A stretch of DNA of 48,073 nucleotides from Halomonas eurihalina. GTDB lineage: Bacteria > Pseudomonadota > Gammaproteobacteria > Pseudomonadales > Halomonadaceae. Of the stretch, positions 15,412 through 26,590 are shown piece by piece. The notes under the pieces were generated by a model. It saw only the letters and a list, made by a program, of their open reading frames with translations, made no database searches and had not been told where the DNA came from. Where the stretch lies: the NCBI RefSeq assembly GCF_008274785.1, contig NZ_VTPU01000022.1:1-48073 (forward strand). The letters are read 5' to 3'. The translations under genes were made by a program, and so were the position numbers. How positions within the stretch are numbered: the stretch's first letter is position 1; every line of letters begins with the position of its first letter.

Positions 15412-16836
15412 ATGACACGCATGACGCGACACCTATCCCTGTGGATGCTCCTCAGCCTGGCGGTTCTTGTCAGTCAGTCTGCCATGGCGCAGAAGTTGCC
15501 GGATTTCACCCGTCTAGTGGAGGACGCGGCCCCGGCGGTGGTCAATATCTCCACATCACGCAAGGTAGAAACCAGCAGCATGCCGTTCGACCAGTTCGGT
15601 GGTCAGGAACTGCCGGAGATCTTCAAGCGGTTCTTCGGCGAGCGCTTCGGCGACCAGATACCGATGCCGCCCGGGGCCCATGGCCGCAGTGAGGAGCGTC
15701 GTTCGCTTGGTTCGGGCTTCATCATCAGCGAGGATGGCTACATCATGACCAACGCCCATGTGGTCAAGGGCGCTGATGAGATCCTCGTGAGCCTCAATGA
15801 TCGTCGCGAGCTCAAGGCCGAGCTGGTCGGCGCTGACACCAAGACCGACGTTGCAGTTCTCAAGGTCGATGCCGACAACCTGCCAACCCTGACCTTGGGG
15901 AGTTCCGAGGATCTGAAAGTGGGGCAGTGGGTTGCCGCCATCGGCTCGCCCTTTGGCCTGGATCACTCCGTGACTTCCGGGATCATCAGCGCCATCAATC
16001 GCACCCTGCCGCGGGATGTCTATGTGCCCTTCATCCAGACGGATGTGGCGATCAACCCGGGTAACTCCGGTGGGCCGCTGTTCAACCTGGATGGCGAGGT
16101 GATCGGCATCAATTCACAGATCTTCACCCGCAGCGGCGGCTACATGGGGCTGTCCTTCGCTATCCCGATCGACGTGGCCATGGATGTAGCGGATCAACTG
16201 CGCAATGATGGTTCGGTGAGCCGGGGCTGGCTCGGGGTGATGATCCAACCGGTGTCCCGTGAACTGGCGGATTCCTTTGGCATGGATAATCCCGAAGGTG
16301 CACTGGTTGCCGATCTCGATCCCGAGGGCCCGGCCGCGCGAGATGGTCTGAAGGCTGGCGATGTCGTTCTCGAGGTGGATGGTCAGGCAGTGGACCGCTC
16401 CAGTACCTTGCCGCGGCTGGTTGGTCGAGTGTCACCGGGCAACGAGGTCGACCTTGAAGTACTGCGCAATGGAGAACACCAGACCGTGACTGTCACCGTC
16501 GGTGACTGGCCGGATGCCGAGCAGGGTAATGTCGGGGCGGCCGGCGATACCGCGCCGGCGCGCCTGGGGCTCGCGGTCAGGCCTCTGGAGGATGGCCAGC
16601 ACGATCAAGCCATCGACAACGGCGTGCGCGTGGTCGAAGTCGACCCCACGGGAGTCGCCGCCAAGGCGGGTATCCGGGCCGGTGATATCATGGTCAGCAT
16701 TGGCGAGCATGCGGTGGAAAGTCCCGAACAGCTCAGCGAGCTGATCGGCGAACTGCCCGAGGACCGTGCGGTACCGGTGCGTCTCTATCGGAGCGGCCAT
16801 TCCTACTATGTGGCGCTGCGCTTGGCACAGGAGTGA
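15412..16836 (+). CDS. mucD: Periplasmic serine protease MucD (DegP/HtrA family)
   Basis: 474 residues with a signal peptide ending SAMA (25). The trypsin-like domain carries the triad His116 (TNAHVV), Asp146 (KTDVAVLK) and Ser219 (PGNSGGP). Two PDZ domains follow (about 260-355 and 380-470; RGWLGVMIQPVS, ARLGLAVRPL). DegP-family proteases degrade or refold misfolded envelope proteins and damp sigma-E activity. The gene lies 164 nt after mucB with its own candidate promoter. The mucC gene that precedes mucD in Pseudomonas is absent. A strong terminator follows. Confidence 0.95.
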   Translation: MTRMTRHLSLWMLLSLAVLVSQSAMAQKLPDFTRLVEDAAPAVVNISTSRKVETSSMPFDQFGGQELPEIFKRFFGERFGDQIPMPPGAHGRSEERRSLGSGFIISEDGYIMTNAHVVKGADEILVSLNDRRELKAELVGADTKTDVAVLKVDADNLPTLTLGSSEDLKVGQWVAAIGSPFGLDHSVTSGIISAINRTLPRDVYVPFIQTDVAINPGNSGGPLFNLDGEVIGINSQIFTRSGGYMGLSFAIPIDVAMDVADQLRNDGSVSRGWLGVMIQPVSRELADSFGMDNPEGALVADLDPEGPAARDGLKAGDVVLEVDGQAVDRSSTLPRLVGRVSPGNEVDLEVLRNGEHQTVTVTVGDWPDAEQGNVGAAGDTAPARLGLAVRPLEDGQHDQAIDNGVRVVEVDPTGVAAKAGIRAGDIMVSIGEHAVESPEQLSELIGELPEDRAVPVRLYRSGHSYYVALRLAQE

Positions 16837-16869
16837 AGAAGCCTTCCCTTCTTCTCATTAAACCCTGAA

Positions 16870-16909
16870 CTGCGCCCCGACGGTCAAACCGTCGGGGCGC
16901 AGTATTTTC
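16870..16909 (+). terminator. Rho-independent terminator after mucD
   Basis: A perfect 14-bp stem (16870-16883 with 16889-16902) has a 5-nt loop and is followed by TATTTTC, 34 nt after the mucD stop. Confidence 0.9.
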
Positions 16910-17004
16910 AGGGCTTCCGCTACGGCTGTCCTTGCCTGCGTGCATGCTCGCGCCAGGTGTCGGAGAGACGGCCGCTGTCGTCGCGATTACTGATCCGACC
17001 AAGA

Positions 17005-17024
17005 TGCCCCGCCGTGGCGGGGCA
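17005..17024 (-). terminator. Hairpin after the DUF2501 gene
   Basis: TGCCCCGCC (17005-17013) and GGCGGGGCA (17016-17024) form a perfect 9-bp inverted repeat just beyond the minus-strand stop codon at 17036. The minus strand continues TCTTGG, so the T-run is weak. Confidence 0.5.
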
Positions 17025-17035
17025 GTGGCGGAGCG

Positions 17036-17488
17036 TTAGCCTCCGACGAACGACATGGCCTTGTCGGCAACCATGCCACAGGCTTTTTCGCCGACCTGAT
17101 CACCGAGAGACGCCAGATTGAATGTCTGGTCCTCGCCCTCGCCCTGGAGGATGCCGCTCAAACCTTGCTGGTAGTCGCTGTCATCCGTGGGCTCAGAGCT
17201 GACGCCCAACTGCTCCATCACCTGGTTCTTCGCGACATCGGCGGTACTGCCGAGATACCCGTTCTCCTGGCAATAGCTGATCACGCCCGTCAGGTTGGTA
17301 AGACTGCCGGGGTTGAAAGATCCGCTAGATAGTGTGCTCAGCAGGCTGGTGCCTCCACCGCTTCCGCCACCGGACAGCATGTCACCGGCCTGGTCTTTCA
17401 TGCTGTCGAGAGATGAGGCCTGGGCTTGTCCGATGGACATGAGGCCGAACAAACCGGCGAGGGCAAGCGTCTTGAAGCGTGTGTCCAT
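17036..17488 (-). CDS. DUF2501 (YjjA-like) secreted protein
   Basis: 150 residues from the ATG at 17488, which has GGAGA upstream and opens a clear signal peptide (MDTRFKTLALAGLFGLMSIG, cleavage after QAQA). A longer frame to 17608 adds sequence with no signal logic. The mature part has a Gly/Ser-rich linker (LSGGGSGGGTSLL) and the DUF2501 pattern with two cysteines (VISYCQENGYLG and GEKACGMVADKA) that may form a disulphide. The family, including E. coli YjjA, is periplasmic and of unknown function. It is monocistronic and divergent from the DUF1800 gene. Confidence 0.85.
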   Translation of the reverse strand: MDTRFKTLALAGLFGLMSIGQAQASSLDSMKDQAGDMLSGGGSGGGTSLLSTLSSGSFNPGSLTNLTGVISYCQENGYLGSTADVAKNQVMEQLGVSSEPTDDSDYQQGLSGILQGEGEDQTFNLASLGDQVGEKACGMVADKAMSFVGG

Positions 17489-17516
17489 ACAATCGTCTCC
17501 ATATACGGGTAAAGGG

Positions 17517-17551
17517 TGGCCGCCAGAGTGGGAGTAGCCCGTGGGCGGCCA
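17517..17551 (-). other. Leader hairpin upstream of the DUF2501 gene
   Basis: TGGCCGCC (17517-17524) pairs perfectly with GGCGGCCA (17544-17551), 28 nt before the DUF2501 start on the minus strand. It would lie in the 5' leader if transcription starts upstream of it. No promoter was recognised in the 17489-17759 gap, and nothing else was seen there. Confidence 0.35.
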
Positions 17552-17759
17552 TCCCTGTGACCTATCACTCGCCATGGTGTTCCTGCCCGTCCTCGCATCG
17601 GTGGTCATCCATTTCTATCGCCATGTCTCAGGCGTGGTGGGCCAGGGGCGCATTGATCGTGCAGTGTGTCGACTGCATTGAGCGAGAAATGTTGTCGAGA
17701 GGTGAACTCTCTTGGGGTAGGTCTGGCCTAATGCGGCAGGCGAATGGGAGGATTCATGC

Positions 17760-19169
17760 ATGGACAATGGCCTTGGCCGCGCCATTATAGCGGCAAACCG
17801 CTTCGGGCTTGGTGCAGGGCCGGGAGAGATTGAGGATATAGCGCACGATCCCAAGGAGTGGGTATTGGCGCAGTTGGAGCAGCCAGAGCCTCCTGATGAG
17901 GCGTTGCTGGGGCTTCAGGGGAGCCCTGAGTATCTGGCTCGCTTCAAGCAGTATCGTCGCGAGCGTCGTGCCGCTCGGCAGCAGGATGAACAGGCGGCTG
18001 TGCCGAAGTTCGGCAAACGTTTCAATGGCGATATGTTGACCGAGATCCAGCTTCGCGCTCGGCAGCAATGTGGCACAGCCTCGCCGGTACATGAACGGCT
18101 GGTCATGTTCTGGAGCAACCACTTCACCGTCTCGGCCGAAAAGCAGATCGTACGACTGCTTGCCGGTGCCTTTGAGCGTGAGGCCATTCGTCCGCATATC
18201 AGTGATGACTTCGCCACCTTGCTGCTCAGTGCCGAGCAGCATCCTGCCATGTTGCTGTATCTGGATAACGTGAGTTCCATCGGTCCCGGAGCACGGATGG
18301 GCAGAAAGCGTAATCGACGTGCGGCAAAGGGGCGTGGCAAGCCGGCCGGCATCAATGAAAATCTCGCGCGCGAGGCTATGGAACTACATAGTCTCGGCGT
18401 GGATGGCGGATATCGTCAGCAGGATGTCCTGGAACTGGCGCGCGCATTGACGGGGTGGCGCACTCGTTTCCAGGTCCCTGACCGCAACAAGGGGCAGGCA
18501 CTGACGCCGCATGGCAGCGTGTTTCAGCATCATGCTCATGAACCGGGCAGCCGGAAGTTGTTGGGTAAGACATTCAGCCAGCGAAATGCGACGCAGGGGC
18601 GTGCAATGTTGCGCTACCTGGCCGATCAGCCGGCGACCGCCGCCCATGTGGCCACGGCGCTTGCTCGGCATTATGTTGACGATGATCCTCCGCGCGAGTT
18701 GGTGGAGCATCTGGCGAAAGCATACCGCCGCCACGAGGGACGACTCCTGCCCGTGTATCGGGCGCTGTTCACGCACGAACTGGCATGGCAGGAGCAGCCT
18801 CGCAAGTTCCGGCGTCCCGACGAATATCTGGTTGCGCTGCATCGTGCTCTTGGCGAACTGCCCGCTGCGCAGGGCCCGCACTGGAAGCGCGAGTTACAGC
18901 TGCTCGGACAGCGAGCCTTTCGCCCCGGTTCACCCGCAGGCTGGGGAGACACTGCCGATGATTGGATCGGTGCCGATGCGCTATGGAAACGCCTGTTGAT
19001 CGCTCAGCAATATGCCGAACAGCTTCCCCGGGAGCGTGATCCCATGGAGCTTGCGCAGGACAGTCTCGGCCCGACATTGCAGGAGTCGACGGCAATCGCC
19101 ATCAGCCAGTCAGGCCGTCGCCAGGGGGCCGCGATCGTACTGGCGAGCCCGGAATTTCAGTGGCGCTGA
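17760..19169 (+). CDS. DUF1800 family protein
   Basis: 469 residues from ATG 17760 with GGGAGG at 17746-17751. Family features include AANRFGLGAGP at the N-terminus, VHERLVMFWSNHFTVS, PAGINENLAREAMELHSLGVDGGYRQQDVLELARALTGW (written here as one known conserved region near 200-240) and a C-terminal ASPEFQWR. No obvious signal peptide is seen with this start. DUF1800 genes almost always precede a DUF1501 gene, as here (35 nt apart). Their joint biochemical function is not established. Confidence 0.88.
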   Translation: MDNGLGRAIIAANRFGLGAGPGEIEDIAHDPKEWVLAQLEQPEPPDEALLGLQGSPEYLARFKQYRRERRAARQQDEQAAVPKFGKRFNGDMLTEIQLRARQQCGTASPVHERLVMFWSNHFTVSAEKQIVRLLAGAFEREAIRPHISDDFATLLLSAEQHPAMLLYLDNVSSIGPGARMGRKRNRRAAKGRGKPAGINENLAREAMELHSLGVDGGYRQQDVLELARALTGWRTRFQVPDRNKGQALTPHGSVFQHHAHEPGSRKLLGKTFSQRNATQGRAMLRYLADQPATAAHVATALARHYVDDDPPRELVEHLAKAYRRHEGRLLPVYRALFTHELAWQEQPRKFRRPDEYLVALHRALGELPAAQGPHWKRELQLLGQRAFRPGSPAGWGDTADDWIGADALWKRLLIAQQYAEQLPRERDPMELAQDSLGPTLQESTAIAISQSGRRQGAAIVLASPEFQWR

Positions 19170-19204
19170 ACAGCGCTTTTTTAGCGTCACATGGAGAACC
19201 GCCT

Positions 19205-20353
19205 ATGTTGACTCGACGCCAATTCCTCACTCGCCTGGCCGGAGGTTGCAGTCTGTTGCTCTGGCCCGGTGTGACGACGCTTGCCGACGGAGCCGGGCAG
19301 CCACAGCGCCTGGTGGTCGTTCTGCTACGCGGAGCGATGGACGGGCTGACCGCGGTACCCAGCTATGGCGAACCGCGCTTCGAGGAGCTGCGGGGCGAAC
19401 TGGCGTTCCCTGACAAAGCGCAGGAAGTCATGCGCAAGCTGGACGATACCTTTGCCCTGCACCCTTCCCTGGAATTCTGTCATCAACTCTTTCGGCACCA
19501 GGAATTCGCCGTGGTGCATGCCTGCGGCTTGCCCTACACGGGACGCTCGCACTTCGCCGCACAGGACTGCCTGGAAAACGGTAGTGATTCGCCGGATGGC
19601 AGCCGTACCGGTTGGCTTAACCGTGCGGTAGGGGAATTGCAGGGGCAGCAGGGGCTGAGCATCTCTTCAGCAAGGCCGTTGTTGGTACGTGGCGAGGCAC
19701 CTTTCGTGACATGGTCACCCACGCCAGGCAAGCATGGCCCCGAGGATCTTGCCCATCGCGTTGCCGATCTCTATGACGAGGATGAAAGGTTGTCCGAGCC
19801 CTTTGCCCAGGCGCTCACCTCGCAACAGATAGTGCCCGATAGCCGCGGTGGTGGTGAGCAGTTGGCAGGGGTCATGCAGTCTGCCGGACGTTTCCTGTCG
19901 GCGGAGAATGCGCCGCGGATCGCCATGGTGCAGGACGGAGGCTGGGATACGCATGCACGCCAGAATGCGGTGCTGAAGCGAAAGCTGAGGGGGCTGGACA
20001 CCGGCGTGAAACGATTACGGGCCACCTTGGGGGATGATTGGCGGCATACGGTCGTCGTCATCGTCACCGAGTTCGGCCGAACGGTGGGCATCAATGGCAC
20101 GCGAGGCACTGATCATGGTACGGCCAGCAGCGTCCTGCTGGCGGGTGGGGCCGTGCGGGGCGGCAAGGTGCATGGCGAGTGGCCCGGATTATCGCGGTTA
20201 CGGGATAACCGCGATTTGATCGCTGCCCAGGATATGCGCAGCGTGTTGAAAGGCGTGTTGCGAGATCATCTGCATATCGATACTAAGGCGCTGGACGCCC
20301 GAGTTTTTCCCGATAGCCGTGATGCTCGACCACTGGACGGACTCATTGCATAG
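19205..20353 (+). CDS. DUF1501 family Tat-exported protein
   Basis: 382 residues from ATG 19205 (GGAGAAC upstream). A twin-arginine signal (LTRRQFLTRLAGG then a hydrophobic stretch) indicates folded export by Tat. The core belongs to the alkaline-phosphatase/sulfatase-like DUF1501 family: VVVLLRGAMDGL, HACGLPYTGRSHFAAQD, DGGWDTHARQN, VTEFGRTVGINGTRGTDHGT. The Asp/His-rich motifs are those expected for metal binding. It forms a two-gene unit with the DUF1800 gene; the substrate is unknown. An upstream GTG at 19160 would mask the Tat signal and was not chosen. Confidence 0.88.
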   Translation: MLTRRQFLTRLAGGCSLLLWPGVTTLADGAGQPQRLVVVLLRGAMDGLTAVPSYGEPRFEELRGELAFPDKAQEVMRKLDDTFALHPSLEFCHQLFRHQEFAVVHACGLPYTGRSHFAAQDCLENGSDSPDGSRTGWLNRAVGELQGQQGLSISSARPLLVRGEAPFVTWSPTPGKHGPEDLAHRVADLYDEDERLSEPFAQALTSQQIVPDSRGGGEQLAGVMQSAGRFLSAENAPRIAMVQDGGWDTHARQNAVLKRKLRGLDTGVKRLRATLGDDWRHTVVVIVTEFGRTVGINGTRGTDHGTASSVLLAGGAVRGGKVHGEWPGLSRLRDNRDLIAAQDMRSVLKGVLRDHLHIDTKALDARVFPDSRDARPLDGLIA

Positions 20354-20515
20354 CGCTGTCGTGTTCCGTCTGGCGTTGGCATTTTGTGATGCAGCAGTCG
20401 AACCTTGCATTCCATCAATGGCACTTGATCCAGGCCATTTGCATCCAGAGGACGCCAGCGCCCCCTGGATGTACCCCCTCATCGGCTAAGAGTTGCCTAC
20501 TCGGGGTAGGGGTTG

Positions 20516-20544
20516 GCGACATCCTGCCTCCCTCACGCTACAAT
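20516..20544 (+). promoter_or_regulatory. Promoter of the lepA operon
   Basis: TACAAT (20539-20544) lies 17 bp after GCGACA (20516-20521), whose last four bases match the -35 consensus. The leader is about 80 nt and contains a perfect hairpin, TGTACG-AAGTG-CGTACA (20595-20611), 19 nt before the lepA start. The rest of the 20354-20629 gap holds nothing I recognise. Confidence 0.5.
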
Positions 20545-20629
20545 GCGCGCAACTTTCTCGTCGCGCTCGTTCGATCGGCGGCAATAGCCAAGCCTGTACG
20601 AAGTGCGTACACGAAGCGGACCTTATTGA

Positions 20630-22447
<1,818 letters not shown>

Positions 22448-22462
22448 GGAAGGACCGAGACA

Positions 22463-23269
22463 ATGGATTTTGCACTTCTGCTGGTGGTGGCAGTGGCGGT
22501 CACCGGGCTGATCTGGTTACTTGATCTGGTCTGGTGGCGCCCGGCGCGCCGCGCGCGCCTGACTGCCAGCGTAGAGGTCGGCACCACCGAGGGCATCGAT
22601 CCGGCAGCGCGCGAGAAGGCGCTCAAGGATCCCTGGCCGGTGGATTACGCCCGCTCGTTTTTTCCTGTGTTGCTGGTGGTCCTGTTGCTGCGCAGCTTTC
22701 TGGTCGAGCCATTCCAGATTCCTTCGGGCTCGATGCGTCCGACACTGGAGGTGGGGGATTTCATCCTCGTCAACAAGTTTTCCTATGGTCTGAGGTTGCC
22801 GGTGGTCAATACCAAGATCGTCGAACTCGGTGAGCCCGAGCGTGGCGATGTCATGGTATTCCGCTTTCCCGAGGATCCGTCGGTGAACTTCATCAAGCGT
22901 GTGATCGGTCTGCCGGGCGATCATATTCGCTATGAGGACAAGCAGCTTTACGTCAATGGCGAACCAGTGCCCAAGCAGTTGCTCGAAGCGGGACCCAAAG
23001 GACAGCCTGATGAGCTGTTGATGGAAGAGCAACTGGGCGAGGCGACCCACGATATCTACAATAATCCTCGTGACCCGGGGCCTCAGGTGCGTGAGCTCGT
23101 GGTGCCGGAAGGTCACTATTTCGCCATGGGAGACAACCGCGACCACTCCAACGACAGCCGTTACTGGGGGTTCATCCCCGAAGCAAATGTCGTGGGCAAG
23201 GCCTTTGCCGTATGGATGCATTGGGATGGTGGTCTGCCGAGTTTCACCGACGTACGTGGTATCCACTGA
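22463..23269 (+). CDS. lepB: Signal peptidase I
   Basis: 268 residues. Two N-terminal membrane segments (about 2-22 and 64-80) flank a cytoplasmic loop. The catalytic Ser90 is in IPSGSMRPTL and the general base Lys145 is in FIKRVIGLPGD, with conserved GDNRDHSNDSRYWGF near the C-terminus. It cleaves Sec and Tat signal peptides at the outer face of the inner membrane. It starts 15 nt after lepA, the conserved order in gammaproteobacteria. Confidence 0.96.
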   Translation: MDFALLLVVAVAVTGLIWLLDLVWWRPARRARLTASVEVGTTEGIDPAAREKALKDPWPVDYARSFFPVLLVVLLLRSFLVEPFQIPSGSMRPTLEVGDFILVNKFSYGLRLPVVNTKIVELGEPERGDVMVFRFPEDPSVNFIKRVIGLPGDHIRYEDKQLYVNGEPVPKQLLEAGPKGQPDELLMEEQLGEATHDIYNNPRDPGPQVRELVVPEGHYFAMGDNRDHSNDSRYWGFIPEANVVGKAFAVWMHWDGGLPSFTDVRGIH

Positions 23270-23312
23270 AGTGCCAGGAACGGCATCGCTGTCATGACAT
23301 AGCAGGAGCTTC

Positions 23313-24002
23313 GTGAGTAATTCCCTCGATATTTTCAGCCGCCGCATCGGGCACTGTTTTGCCCAGCCCGAACTGCTGGAGCTGGCCATGACCCACCGCA
23401 GTTATGGCGGTCGCAACAATGAGCGCTTGGAGTTTCTTGGCGATTCCATTGTCAATTTCGTCATCGCTGAAGATCTCTTCCAGCGTTTCCCTCAGGCGCG
23501 TGAAGGGCAGCTGTCGCGCCTGCGTGCTCGGTTGGTCAAGGGGCAGACCCTGGCCGAGCTGGCCCGGGAAATGGCCTTCGGAGAATGCCTTCGCCTGGGA
23601 TCGGGTGAAATGAAGAGCGGTGGTCATCGCCGCGATTCGATACTGGCCGATGCCGTGGAAGCGGTGATCGGTGCCATCTACCTGGATGCCGGCATGGATA
23701 CGGCGCGGACCCGAGTGTTGTCCTGGTTCGCCGAGCGCCTGGAAACCATCAACCTCCAGGATACCCAGAAGGATCCCAAGACCCGCCTGCAGGAATTCCT
23801 GCAATCCCGGCAGGTCGCATTACCGCGCTATGAGGTGGTCTCGGTGGAAGGCGAAGCCCATGCCCAGACCTTCACGGTCGAATGTCATGTGGAGATGCTC
23901 GATGAGCACACCCAGGGCATCGGCTCCAGTCGACGACACGCCGAGCAGCAGGCCGCCGAAAAGGCCCTGTCGAAGCTCGAGAAAAAGGGGCCGCAAGCAT
24001 GA
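23313..24002 (+). CDS. rnc: Ribonuclease III
   Basis: 229 residues from a GTG start at 23313 with CAGGAG just upstream. The catalytic domain shows [10 protein letters not shown] (36-45; Glu37, Glu40, Asp44) and [12 protein letters not shown] (Asp113, Glu116), matching the metal-binding residues of E. coli RNase III. A double-stranded-RNA-binding domain fills about 155-225. It processes rRNA precursors and structured mRNAs. The stop overlaps era as ATGA (23999-24002), indicating translational coupling. Confidence 0.96.
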   Translation: MSNSLDIFSRRIGHCFAQPELLELAMTHRSYGGRNNERLEFLGDSIVNFVIAEDLFQRFPQAREGQLSRLRARLVKGQTLAELAREMAFGECLRLGSGEMKSGGHRRDSILADAVEAVIGAIYLDAGMDTARTRVLSWFAERLETINLQDTQKDPKTRLQEFLQSRQVALPRYEVVSVEGEAHAQTFTVECHVEMLDEHTQGIGSSRRHAEQQAAEKALSKLEKKGPQA

Positions 24003-24898
24003 CTCAGACCTGTGGTTTCGTGGCAATCGTCGGGCGACCCAATGTCGGCAAGTCGACACTGATGAACCATATTCTTGGCCAGAAGATCTCGATCACCTCG
24101 CGGCGTCCGCAGACGACTCGCCACCAGGTGATGGGCATCAAGACCGAGGGGGACGCCCAGTTCATCTATGTCGACACGCCGGGCATTCATGTGCTCGAGA
24201 AGGATCGCAACAAAGCGATCAACCGGTTCATGAATCAGGCCGCCACCCAGGCGCTGCGGGATGTGGACTGCGTGATCTTCATCATCGATCGCACCCGCTG
24301 GACCGCCGAGGACCAGATCGTCCTGGAGCGGCTGGCCACGGTCGAGGCGCCGGTGATCCTGGCGGTGAACAAGGTCGACCGGATCAATGACAAGTCGTCT
24401 CTGTTGCCCTGGCTGGACGAAGTGCGCGGGCGGCGCGAGTTCGCCGCCATCGTGCCTGTCGCCGCCAAGCATGGCACCAATGTGGCCGAGCTCGAGGCCG
24501 AGGTAGCCAAATATCTGCCTGAAAGCGTGCACTACTTCCCCGACGACCAGGTGACCGACCGCAGCTTGCGCTTTTTGGCCGCTGAACTGGTGCGCGAGAA
24601 GATCATGCGCCAGCTCGGCGATGAGCTTCCCTACCAGATGACCGTCGAGATTGAGGAGTTCCGGGAAGAAAATCGGGTCACCCATATCAGCGCGCTGATT
24701 CTGGTGGAACGGCAAGGCCAGAAGAAGATTCTGATCGGCGACCGTGGCGAGCGTATCAAGAAGATCGGTCACGACGCCCGGCTCGAGCTGGAGCGAATCG
24801 TCGGTACCAAGGTCATGCTCAACCTCTGGGTCAAGGTCAAGCGGGGCTGGTCCGATGACGATCGGGCCTTGAAGAGCCTCGGCTATGACCTAGATTGA
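23999..24898 (+). CDS. era: GTPase Era
   Basis: 299 residues. G1 is GRPNVGKST (12-20), followed by [18 protein letters not shown] and NKVD, and a C-terminal KH domain containing [17 protein letters not shown]. Era binds the 3' end of 16S rRNA and is needed for 30S subunit maturation. It follows rnc with a 4-nt overlap. Immediately after its stop codon begins a perfect six-copy heptamer repeat. Confidence 0.97.
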   Translation: MTQTCGFVAIVGRPNVGKSTLMNHILGQKISITSRRPQTTRHQVMGIKTEGDAQFIYVDTPGIHVLEKDRNKAINRFMNQAATQALRDVDCVIFIIDRTRWTAEDQIVLERLATVEAPVILAVNKVDRINDKSSLLPWLDEVRGRREFAAIVPVAAKHGTNVAELEAEVAKYLPESVHYFPDDQVTDRSLRFLAAELVREKIMRQLGDELPYQMTVEIEEFREENRVTHISALILVERQGQKKILIGDRGERIKKIGHDARLELERIVGTKVMLNLWVKVKRGWSDDDRALKSLGYDLD

Positions 24899-24899
24899 T

Positions 24900-24943
24900 T
24901 TCGAGCTTCGAGCTTCGAGCTTCGAGCTTCGAGCTTCGAGCTT
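24900..24943. repeat. Tandem heptamer (TTCGAGC)6 between era and recO
   Basis: Six perfect copies of TTCGAGC occupy 24900-24941, starting 1 nt after the era stop codon. Degenerate copies (GTAGCTCGTGTCTCGCAGCT) continue almost to recO. Read on the minus strand the unit is GCTCGAA, the same GCTNGAA heptamer seen after rhlB. Perfect tandem copies can change in number by slippage. The array lies in the recO leader, so it could affect era-recO coupling or transcript stability. Confidence 0.85.
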
Positions 24944-24989
24944 GGGTTCGTAGCTCGTGTCTCGCAGCTCGTATTCAGAACGGCGCTCC

Positions 24990-25691
24990 ATGACTCCTGA
25001 ACCGGCTTACCTGCTGCATAAACGCCCTTACCGCGAGACCAGCGCCCTGGTGGAATTATTGACGTTTCACCATGGGCGTGTACGGGCCGTGGCGCGAGGC
25101 GTGCAGCGTCCGGGAAGCCGATTGCGTGCCGTGCTCCAGCCGTTCGCGCCCTTGTATGTCACCTGGAGTGGAAGTGGGGACCTCAAGCGCCTGGCGCTGA
25201 TGGAAAGCCGTGGTTCGGCCTCCATGCTGGTGGGCGAGGGGCTGCTGTGCGGGCTATACGCCAACGAGCTGCTGGCGCGGTTGTTGCCGGTCGAAATGCC
25301 GGTCGACGATGTCTTCGCCTTCTACGCCGCCGCCCTCGATGCTCTGCCTCAGCCTGACGGCCGAGCCGCGGCCTTGCGACGCCTGGAATTGTCCCTGCTC
25401 GAGGCGCTGGATGCCGAACCGCGATTCGGCGGCCCGGATGGCCAGGCGCTGGACTCGCAGACGCGTTACATCTTCGACGCCACCTCGCGAGCCTTTGTCC
25501 CCGGAGAGCGGGGAATCGACGGGCGTACCCTCAAACTGCTTGCAACGGGCGACTGGCGCTCGCCTGGCCTCGCAGGACCGGCCAAGGCCGTGATGCGAGC
25601 GGCTCTGGCTCCCTTGCTGGGCAGCCGGCCGTTGCGCTCGCGAGAGCTGATGCGTCAACTCGCCACCACTCGGCTTCGCCGGGAGACATAA
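24990..25691 (+). CDS. recO: DNA repair protein RecO
   Basis: About 233 residues from ATG 24990, matching the E. coli RecO start ([20 protein letters not shown] aligns with [20 protein letters not shown]). A GTG at 24957 would add 11 residues. The N-terminal OB fold ([20 protein letters not shown]) is followed by a helical C-terminal domain ([18 protein letters not shown]). RecO loads RecA onto SSB-coated DNA with RecR. The usual zinc-finger cysteines of Gram-positive RecO are absent, as in other proteobacteria. The ribosome site is poor and lies next to the heptamer array. Confidence 0.92.
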   Translation: MTPEPAYLLHKRPYRETSALVELLTFHHGRVRAVARGVQRPGSRLRAVLQPFAPLYVTWSGSGDLKRLALMESRGSASMLVGEGLLCGLYANELLARLLPVEMPVDDVFAFYAAALDALPQPDGRAAALRRLELSLLEALDAEPRFGGPDGQALDSQTRYIFDATSRAFVPGERGIDGRTLKLLATGDWRSPGLAGPAKAVMRAALAPLLGSRPLRSRELMRQLATTRLRRET

Positions 25692-25765
25692 GGCGTGGCT
25701 TCGCCATATCCTTGTTCTTGTCTTCTCGCTTCCTGCTTGCTTTTTCCGTCTACAAGGAGAGTCTT

Positions 25766-26590
25766 ATGCATCCCCCTCGCATCCTGCTCGGTGTCAACAT
25801 CGACCATGTCGCCACGCTACGCCAGGCGCGTGGCACGCGCTATCCCGATCCTGTCCAGGCGGCCTTGCTGGCCGAGGAGGCCGGTGCCGACGGCATCACC
25901 GTTCATCTGCGCGAGGACCGCCGGCATATCCAGGAGCGCGATGTTCGCCTGCTGGCCGAGGTGCTCAACACGCGCATGAATCTGGAGATGGCCGTCACCG
26001 AGTCGATGGTGGCGTTTGCCGAACAGATTCGCCCGGCCCATGTCTGTCTGGTGCCCGAGAAGCGTGAGGAGTTGACCACCGAAGGCGGTCTCGACGTGGC
26101 AGGTGGCCTGGACGGCGTGAGCGATGCCTGTCGCCGGCTGGCGGCAGTCGGCTGCGAGGTCTCGCTGTTCATCGATCCGACGCCGGAGCAGGTTGAGGCG
26201 GCTGCCAAGGCTGGGGCGCCGACGATCGAGCTGCATACCGGCGCCTATGCCGAGGCGAGTGGCGAGGCGGCCCGGCAGGAGCATGCTCGACTGGTCGCCT
26301 CCGCGGAGATGGCCGCCGAGCTTGGCTTGATCGTCAATGCCGGCCATGGCCTGAATTATCACAACGTTGAAGCGGTCGCGGCGATTCCCGGCATTCATGA
26401 ACTCAACATCGGCCATGCCTTGATCGCCCGGTCAATCTTCGTCGGTCTCAAGGAGGCGGTAACTGAGATGAAGCGGCTGGCCATCGCTGGTCAGGAGGCG
26501 GGCCTGCTGGCCGCGCTCGACGAGCATGGCCACGAGCATGACCACGACCACGACCATGACCATGATGATACGGCTGACGACAGCGCATGA
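25766..26590 (+). CDS. pdxJ: Pyridoxine 5'-phosphate synthase with a His/Asp-rich C-terminal tail
   Basis: 274 residues from ATG 25766 (AAGGAGA upstream); E. coli PdxJ has 243. The core is typical: [71 protein letters not shown] and [12 protein letters not shown]. It condenses 1-deoxyxylulose 5-phosphate and 3-amino-2-oxopropyl phosphate to pyridoxine 5'-phosphate. Beyond the normal end is an extension of about 30 residues that includes [15 protein letters not shown], encoded by a GAC/CAC-type hexanucleotide repeat at 26525-26568. Such tails usually bind Zn or Ni. The stop overlaps acpS as ATGA. Confidence 0.96.
   Translation: MHPPRILLGVNIDHVATLRQARGTRYPDPVQAALLAEEAGADGITVHLREDRRHIQERDVRLLAEVLNTRMNLEMAVTESMVAFAEQIRPAHVCLVPEKREELTTEGGLDVAGGLDGVSDACRRLAAVGCEVSLFIDPTPEQVEAAAKAGAPTIELHTGAYAEASGEAARQEHARLVASAEMAAELGLIVNAGHGLNYHNVEAVAAIPGIHELNIGHALIARSIFVGLKEAVTEMKRLAIAGQEAGLLAALDEHGHEHDHDHDHDHDDTADDSA

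Noticed and set aside
17697..17711. GAGAG-GTGAA-CTCTC repeat upstream of the DUF1800 gene
   Set aside because: Five-base arms are too short to support a regulatory claim.
24900..24943. Heptamer array as a CRISPR
   Set aside because: The units are 7 bp with no spacers, and no cas genes are present.
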